Shown here piece by piece: positions 21,772 to 25,532 of a stretch of 25,532 nucleotides of DNA. The notes beneath the pieces are model-generated. The model was not told where the DNA came from. It made no database searches and saw only the letters and a program-made list of their open reading frames with translations. Origin of the DNA: Polyangiaceae bacterium (lineage in GTDB: Bacteria > Myxococcota > Polyangia > Polyangiales > Polyangiaceae). The stretch's first letter is position 1, and each line of letters starts with the position of its first letter. Location: assembly GCA_025936205.1 (NCBI GenBank), contig JAICTU010000058.1, positions 1 through 25,532 of the forward strand, written 5' to 3'. A program made the position numbers and the translations under genes.

Positions 21772-23340
21772 ATGAGTCTTTTGCTTCGTTCGAGGTCGTT
21801 CGCTGCTGTCAGTCTGGTGTTGGTGGGAGCCGGGTTGGTGGCCATCGCTTGCGGTTCGGACTCCAGGAATCCGGGCATCGCATCCGATACCTCGACGAGC
21901 GGCAACCAGCCGAACAACTCCAACAATCCGGACAATCCCTCTGCAAACGGGACCCCCACGACACCCGGCAGCAACCCGGGCAGCGAGAGCCCGGCGGGCG
22001 GCGCCCAGAATCCAGCCAGCAGCGGCAACGAAGGCCCCATGGGGAACATCCCCGTCCAGCAGAACCCCGCGGACAATCCGGGCTCGACCAACAACCCGAA
22101 CCCTGACCAGATGAACCCGCCGGTGAACCCCGGCACGCCGGTCACCGCCAACTGCAATCCGCCGGAAGGCGCGGTCCCGAACCTCGCGCTGCAGCAGGTG
22201 GCTACGGGGCTGACTCGCCCGCTCTACGTGACCCAGGCGCCGGGCGATGACTCGCGGCTCTTCATCATGGAGAAGGCGGGGACCATCCGCGTGGTGCAGG
22301 ACGGACAGCTGCAGCCGACGCCGTTCGTGGACGTGTCCAGCATGCTGATGGATGACGGCAACAGCGAGCGCGGTCTGCTGGGCATGGCGTTCCATCCGGA
22401 CTTCGCCACCAACGGCCTGTTCTATCTGCACTTCTCCTCGAATGGCGGGCAGGGCATGGGCGCTGCCGGAGACACCGTCGTCGCGGAGTTCAAGGCCAAC
22501 GCGGACCACTCGGCGGGCGATCCCGCGAGCCGCCGCATCTTGCTCACGACGGCAGGTCTGGAGCCCAACCACAACGGCGGCCAGCTCGCGTTTGGCCCCG
22601 ACAAGATGCTCTACTTCGGGTTGGGTGACGGCGGCGGCGCGAACGACCAGCACGGCACCAACGGCAACGGCCAGAACCTCCAGTCGCTCAACGCCAAGAT
22701 CCTGCGCCTCGATCCGCTCGGGCGCGACGTGAACAACGCCTACAGCATCCCGGCGGGCAATCTCGCAGCGGTCACGCAGCAGCAGGCGCTCCCGGAGATC
22801 TGGGCCTACGGCTTGCGCAATCCCTGGCGCTTCAGCTTCGACGCCTGCACCGGCGACCTGTACATCGGCGACGTCGGGCAGAACACGCTGGAGGAGATCG
22901 ACTTCCTCGCGGCGGCTGCCGACAAGACCATTCCGGCGGGCAGCAACTTCGGCTGGCGCCTGATGGAAGGGCCCAACTGCCGTCCCGGCGATACCCAGTG
23001 CACGCAGCAGACGCAGCAACAGCTGAACCTGACGCAGCCGGTGGACTCCTACGGGCGCATGGTGGGCCAGTCTGTGACCGGCGGCTTCGTCTATCGCGGC
23101 AGCGACATCCCGGGCCTGCGCGGCACGTACATCTACGCCGACTACCAATCGGCTCGCTTCTTCCGCTTCCGCATCGTCAACGGCGCCATCGCGGATCGCA
23201 CGGAGATCACCGACCAGCTGCGCCCGGCGGGCAACGCGCAGTTCGGCGGCATTGCGTCCTTCGGCAGCGACAATGCGGGCGAGATGTACGTCGCGACGTT
23301 CACGCCGGGCGTTGTCTACAAGGTCGCTGCTGCTCCCTGA
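21772..23340 (+). CDS. PQQ-type sugar dehydrogenase (glucose/sorbosone dehydrogenase family) lipoprotein
   Basis: A 522-residue protein. The signal ends at the lipobox AIAC (C27). Residues 28-128 are a linker of Asn, Pro, Gly and Ser. From about 138 comes a six-bladed beta-propeller: LQQVATGLTRPLYVTQAPG, RGLLGMAFHPDFATNGLFYLHF, EPNHNGGQLAFGPDKMLYFG (H267 at the position of the catalytic base), IWAYGLRNPWRFSFD (R349, a likely PQQ contact), GDLYIGDVGQNTLEEID, GSNFGWRLMEG, GGFVYRG and GTYIYADY. This is the GSDH family (PF07995), quinone-dependent oxidation of sugars or other alcohols at the cell surface. Several such propeller proteins are not true glucose dehydrogenases, so the substrate stays open. 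GGAGGAG at 21761-21767 supports ATG 21772; an ATG at 21751 would add seven residues before the signal. Confidence 0.88.
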   Translation: MSLLLRSRSFAAVSLVLVGAGLVAIACGSDSRNPGIASDTSTSGNQPNNSNNPDNPSANGTPTTPGSNPGSESPAGGAQNPASSGNEGPMGNIPVQQNPADNPGSTNNPNPDQMNPPVNPGTPVTANCNPPEGAVPNLALQQVATGLTRPLYVTQAPGDDSRLFIMEKAGTIRVVQDGQLQPTPFVDVSSMLMDDGNSERGLLGMAFHPDFATNGLFYLHFSSNGGQGMGAAGDTVVAEFKANADHSAGDPASRRILLTTAGLEPNHNGGQLAFGPDKMLYFGLGDGGGANDQHGTNGNGQNLQSLNAKILRLDPLGRDVNNAYSIPAGNLAAVTQQQALPEIWAYGLRNPWRFSFDACTGDLYIGDVGQNTLEEIDFLAAAADKTIPAGSNFGWRLMEGPNCRPGDTQCTQQTQQQLNLTQPVDSYGRMVGQSVTGGFVYRGSDIPGLRGTYIYADYQSARFFRFRIVNGAIADRTEITDQLRPAGNAQFGGIASFGSDNAGEMYVATFTPGVVYKVAAAP

Positions 23341-23364
23341 GAGCGTGCCCTGAACGGTGCCCGA

Positions 23365-23397
23365 TCGAGGCACCTGCAGCTCGAGGCGATGCCTCGA
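23365..23397 (+). repeat. Hairpin after the sugar dehydrogenase gene
   Basis: TCGAGGCA (23365-23372) and TGCCTCGA (23390-23397) make a perfect 8-bp stem around 17 bases, 24 bases after the stop codon. With the next hairpin it may mark the 3' end of the transcript. Confidence 0.4.
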
Positions 23398-23405
23398 CCA
23401 CAGAC

Positions 23406-23432
23406 GAGCCCGTTCCGTTCCGGAGCGGGCTC
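23406..23432 (+). terminator. Second, stronger hairpin after the sugar dehydrogenase gene
   Basis: GAGCCCGTTCC pairs with GGAGCGGGCTC (23406-23416 with 23422-23432) in an 11-bp stem with one G-T pair and a 5-base loop. No T-tract follows. The position between two lipoprotein genes suggests termination or mRNA-end protection. Confidence 0.5.
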
Positions 23433-23488
23433 GGACCGCTGGCGCAATATTTCTGGCCTCGTGGCGGAGACTCTGCCAAACGTGAGGC

Positions 23489-24121
23489 ATGGCTAGTTCG
23501 ATCCGCGTGAGCCTGGTCGCTGCGTTCGCGTTCGGGCTCCTGCACTGTGAACAGACGCGGGCGCCCGAGCAGTCCGCTCAGGCCCTGACTGTGGCGCCGG
23601 TGGAGAAGGCGAAGCCTGCGCCCGTCGTCACCGCTCTCGACGTGGGCCGCGCCTATCCGATCGTGGAGAGCGTGGGCGCCAATCGTCGCTTCCATCTCGA
23701 CAAGACCAACGCGACGGACGCGCATTCGCCGCCCGAGGCGTGGAAGATCACGTTTGAGTCGCGCGGCGGCTTCGGCGGCTTCTGCTGGAGGAACCGCGCC
23801 GGCAACGAAGGTGAAGCGGCGGGTGACAACCTCTCCTCGGGGGGTTATCGGCGCATCTCGTTCTGGGCGCGCGGTGAGAAGGGCGGGGAGGTGGCGGAGT
23901 TTCGGGCCGGCGGGCTCGGCAACGTGAAAACGCGCTACCGCGATTCGTTCGACGTTAGCGCAGGCAAGATCAAGCTGGGTACGAGCTGGAAGGAGTACAC
24001 CATCTTCGTGAAGGACGCGGATCTGTCCAGCGTGATGACCCCGTTCTGTCTGCTCATGTATCGCGAGGACAATCCGCAGGACGCTGTCGTGTACGTGGAC
24101 GATATGGAGTACCGGGGCTGA
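23489..24121 (+). CDS. Hypothetical lipoprotein with carbohydrate-binding-like beta domain
   Basis: A 210-residue protein. Residues 1-20 form a lipoprotein signal ending LLHC (C20), followed by a short linker to about 50. The rest is beta-rich: RFHLDKTNATDAH, EAWKITFESRGGFGGFCWRNRAGNEG, GYRRISFWARGEKGGEVAEFRAGGL, TSWKEYTIFVKDADLSSVMTPFCLLMYRED and VVYVDDMEY. The pattern of SFWARGEKGGE followed by WKEYTI and a final VDDMEY is that of jelly-roll galactose-binding-like or CIA30-type domains attached to surface proteins, but I cannot name a family with confidence. Two cysteines (in GFCWRN and PFCLLM) could pair. It follows the PQQ dehydrogenase by about 150 bases with two hairpins between, so it is probably separately transcribed. 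Confidence 0.7.
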   Translation: MASSIRVSLVAAFAFGLLHCEQTRAPEQSAQALTVAPVEKAKPAPVVTALDVGRAYPIVESVGANRRFHLDKTNATDAHSPPEAWKITFESRGGFGGFCWRNRAGNEGEAAGDNLSSGGYRRISFWARGEKGGEVAEFRAGGLGNVKTRYRDSFDVSAGKIKLGTSWKEYTIFVKDADLSSVMTPFCLLMYREDNPQDAVVYVDDMEYRG

Positions 24122-24246
24122 CCACGGCCGCCTGATCCCAAGCCGGCGCTCATCGGAGTAGGTTGTTGCGGTGACAGCGGAATGCCCCGCTGGCTCACGG
24201 CATTCGGCCGCTGCAAGCCGCCGTGTTACGCTGACCCCGCGCTGCC

Positions 24247-25532
24247 ATGGAACGGCGATTGGAGGACATCGAGGAGACGCTGCCTCGGCGGGTTTCGGGG
24301 ATACCGGTGCAGCCGGGCCGCGGCTCCACGGTGCTCTATCTGGCGTTCTTCTGCGATACGCCGCTGGAAGTGCCGAGCCGCCACCATCTGGATCAGCTGT
24401 CGGTCGTGACGCTGGGCCGCGGGCGCACCCGCAATGTGCGCCGTGATCCCGCGACGAAGACGCTGGAGCTGACGTTGCCGGACCCCTGGGCCTCCACCGA
24501 GCACGCGCGCCTGCTGCGCGCCGGCCCGTTCTGGCGCATCGAAGACCGTGGCTCGCGCAACGGCGTGCGCATCAACGGCCGCAGCGTGAGCGCCGAGCAA
24601 CTCTCGGACGGCGATCTGATCGAGATCGGTCACACCTTGCTCTACTACCGGCAGGGCGCGAGCCCGCCCGACGCCGCCGGTCCCGACTTCACTCCGGCGC
24701 AGACCGAGCCCGGCGGCCCCGACTTTCCGACCCTGTCGGCGGAGTTGTCGAGTGAGCTCGCCAAGGCCTGGGACCTGGCCTCGACCGACCTGCCGCTCTT
24801 GATCCAGGGCGAGAGCGGTACCGGCAAGGAGGTGCTGGCGCGAGCGCTGTCGGCGCGCTCCGCGCGCCCGGGGCCGTTCGTGGGTGTCAACTGCGGAGCC
24901 ATTCCCCCGAGCCTCGTGGAGAGCGAGTTGTTCGGACATGTGAAGGGCGCGTTCACGGGCGCCGATTCCGCCAACCCCGGTCTGATCCGCAGCGCCCATC
25001 GTGGCACGCTGTTTCTCGATGAGATCGGAGACCTGGAGCTGGGCGCCCAGGCCGCATTGCTGCGCGTCTTGCAGGAGCGCGAGGTGCGCCCCGTGGGCTC
25101 CGCGCGCGCGCTGCCCGTGGACGTGCGCGTGCTCTCGGCCACGCACCGCGACCTCGATGCGCTGGTCGCCAAGGGCAGCTTTCGCGCTGATCTGCTGGCG
25201 CGCCTCGCCGGTTTCCGCCTGCGCTTGCCGCCGCTGTGGCAGCGGCGCGAGGACATCGGGCTGCTGGTCTCCCGTCTGCTCGGGGCGCGCCAGGGCGGAG
25301 AGCTCGCGCCCGAGCTGCGCTTCGAGCCCGAGGCGGCGCGCAAGCTGTTCGGCTATTCGTGGCCGTTGAACATCCGCGAGCTGGACAACTGTCTGCGTGC
25401 TGCGACCGTGCTGGCCCGCGGCGGCGCGATCGGCGAGGAGCACTTGCCCGAGCAGCTGCGCAGCGCGCCCCAGGCGCGCGCCTCCGAGCCCCCGCCAGAG
25501 TTGACGCCCGCCGATCGCGACCAGCGGGATCA
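24247..25532 (+). CDS. FHA domain sigma-54-dependent transcriptional activator (partial, runs off the right edge)
   Basis: At least 428 residues, with no stop before the window ends. There is no response-regulator receiver domain; instead an FHA domain occupies about 45-135 (VVTLGRGRTRNV, ASTEHARLL, RIEDRGSRNGVRINGRSV), which should bind phosphothreonine. The AAA+ core follows at about 160-400: Walker A GESGTGKE at 188-195, GAFTGA at 234-239, which contacts sigma-54, and Walker B GTLFLDEIGDL near 256. A helical linker follows (LFGYSWPLNIRELDNCLRAA). The DNA-binding C-terminus is beyond the edge. Such FHA-type enhancer-binding proteins link Ser/Thr kinase signals to sigma-54 promoters and are numerous in myxobacteria. 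ATG 24247 is the first start after an in-frame stop at about 24229. No good ribosome-binding site is visible. Confidence 0.93.
   Translation, partial: MERRLEDIEETLPRRVSGIPVQPGRGSTVLYLAFFCDTPLEVPSRHHLDQLSVVTLGRGRTRNVRRDPATKTLELTLPDPWASTEHARLLRAGPFWRIEDRGSRNGVRINGRSVSAEQLSDGDLIEIGHTLLYYRQGASPPDAAGPDFTPAQTEPGGPDFPTLSAELSSELAKAWDLASTDLPLLIQGESGTGKEVLARALSARSARPGPFVGVNCGAIPPSLVESELFGHVKGAFTGADSANPGLIRSAHRGTLFLDEIGDLELGAQAALLRVLQEREVRPVGSARALPVDVRVLSATHRDLDALVAKGSFRADLLARLAGFRLRLPPLWQRREDIGLLVSRLLGARQGGELAPELRFEPEAARKLFGYSWPLNIRELDNCLRAATVLARGGAIGEEHLPEQLRSAPQARASEPPPELTPADRDQRD

Overview
The window is GC-rich, densely coded DNA that looks chromosomal and most resembles a myxobacterium (Myxococcota, Polyangia/Sorangiineae-like). 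The evidence is family composition: a small TIGR04563-like ribbon-helix-helix protein, an AgmX/PglI-type C-terminal domain, FHA domains joined to GGDEF and to a sigma-54 activator core, soluble and multi-PAS histidine kinases, and several lipoproteins with long low-complexity linkers. I see no rRNA, tRNA, CRISPR array, integrase or insertion sequence. The taxonomic call is inference from the proteins.

Layout. 68-4500 (+): a small DNA-binding-type protein, a compact histidine kinase, a small ORF touching a SlyD-like prolyl isomerase, then three genes joined by 4-base overlaps (low-complexity protein, DUF1844 protein, lipoprotein HtrA protease). 4501-4746 is a convergent gap holding a long imperfect inverted repeat. 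4747-6390 (-) is a GAF-PAS-PAS-HisKA protein with no ATPase domain. It is divergent from a DUF1015 protein (6551-7786, +), which is followed by a lysyl-oxidase-like lipoprotein lacking the copper-binding histidines and by a small membrane protein. 9189-12172 (-) is a pair of M16 peptidase subunits, one catalytic and one not, divergent from a GNAT acetyltransferase (12219-12668, +). A 15-bp tandem repeat lies between that gene and the next operon.

12778-18019 (-) is a phenylalanine/tyrosine catabolic operon in transcription order phhA - fah - hppD - hmgA, tightly packed and with strong ribosome-binding sites at the last three genes. It covers phenylalanine to tyrosine, 4-hydroxyphenylpyruvate to homogentisate, ring opening, and final hydrolysis to fumarate and acetoacetate. 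The tyrosine aminotransferase, the maleylacetoacetate isomerase and a pterin recycling enzyme are not in the window.

18082-25532 (+): a periplasmic ExbD-like/AgmX-like protein, an FHA-GGDEF diguanylate cyclase, histidinol dehydrogenase, a PQQ-type sugar dehydrogenase lipoprotein, a small lipoprotein, and an FHA sigma-54 activator running off the right edge.

The observations most worth a second look are the lysyl oxidase homologue that keeps both cofactor-forming residues but has no copper-site histidines, the tandem repeat whose every unit has an in-frame stop at the end of hmgA, the ExbD-like plus AgmX-like domain pairing, and the coupled DUF1844-HtrA gene trio. None has been tested by a database search here.
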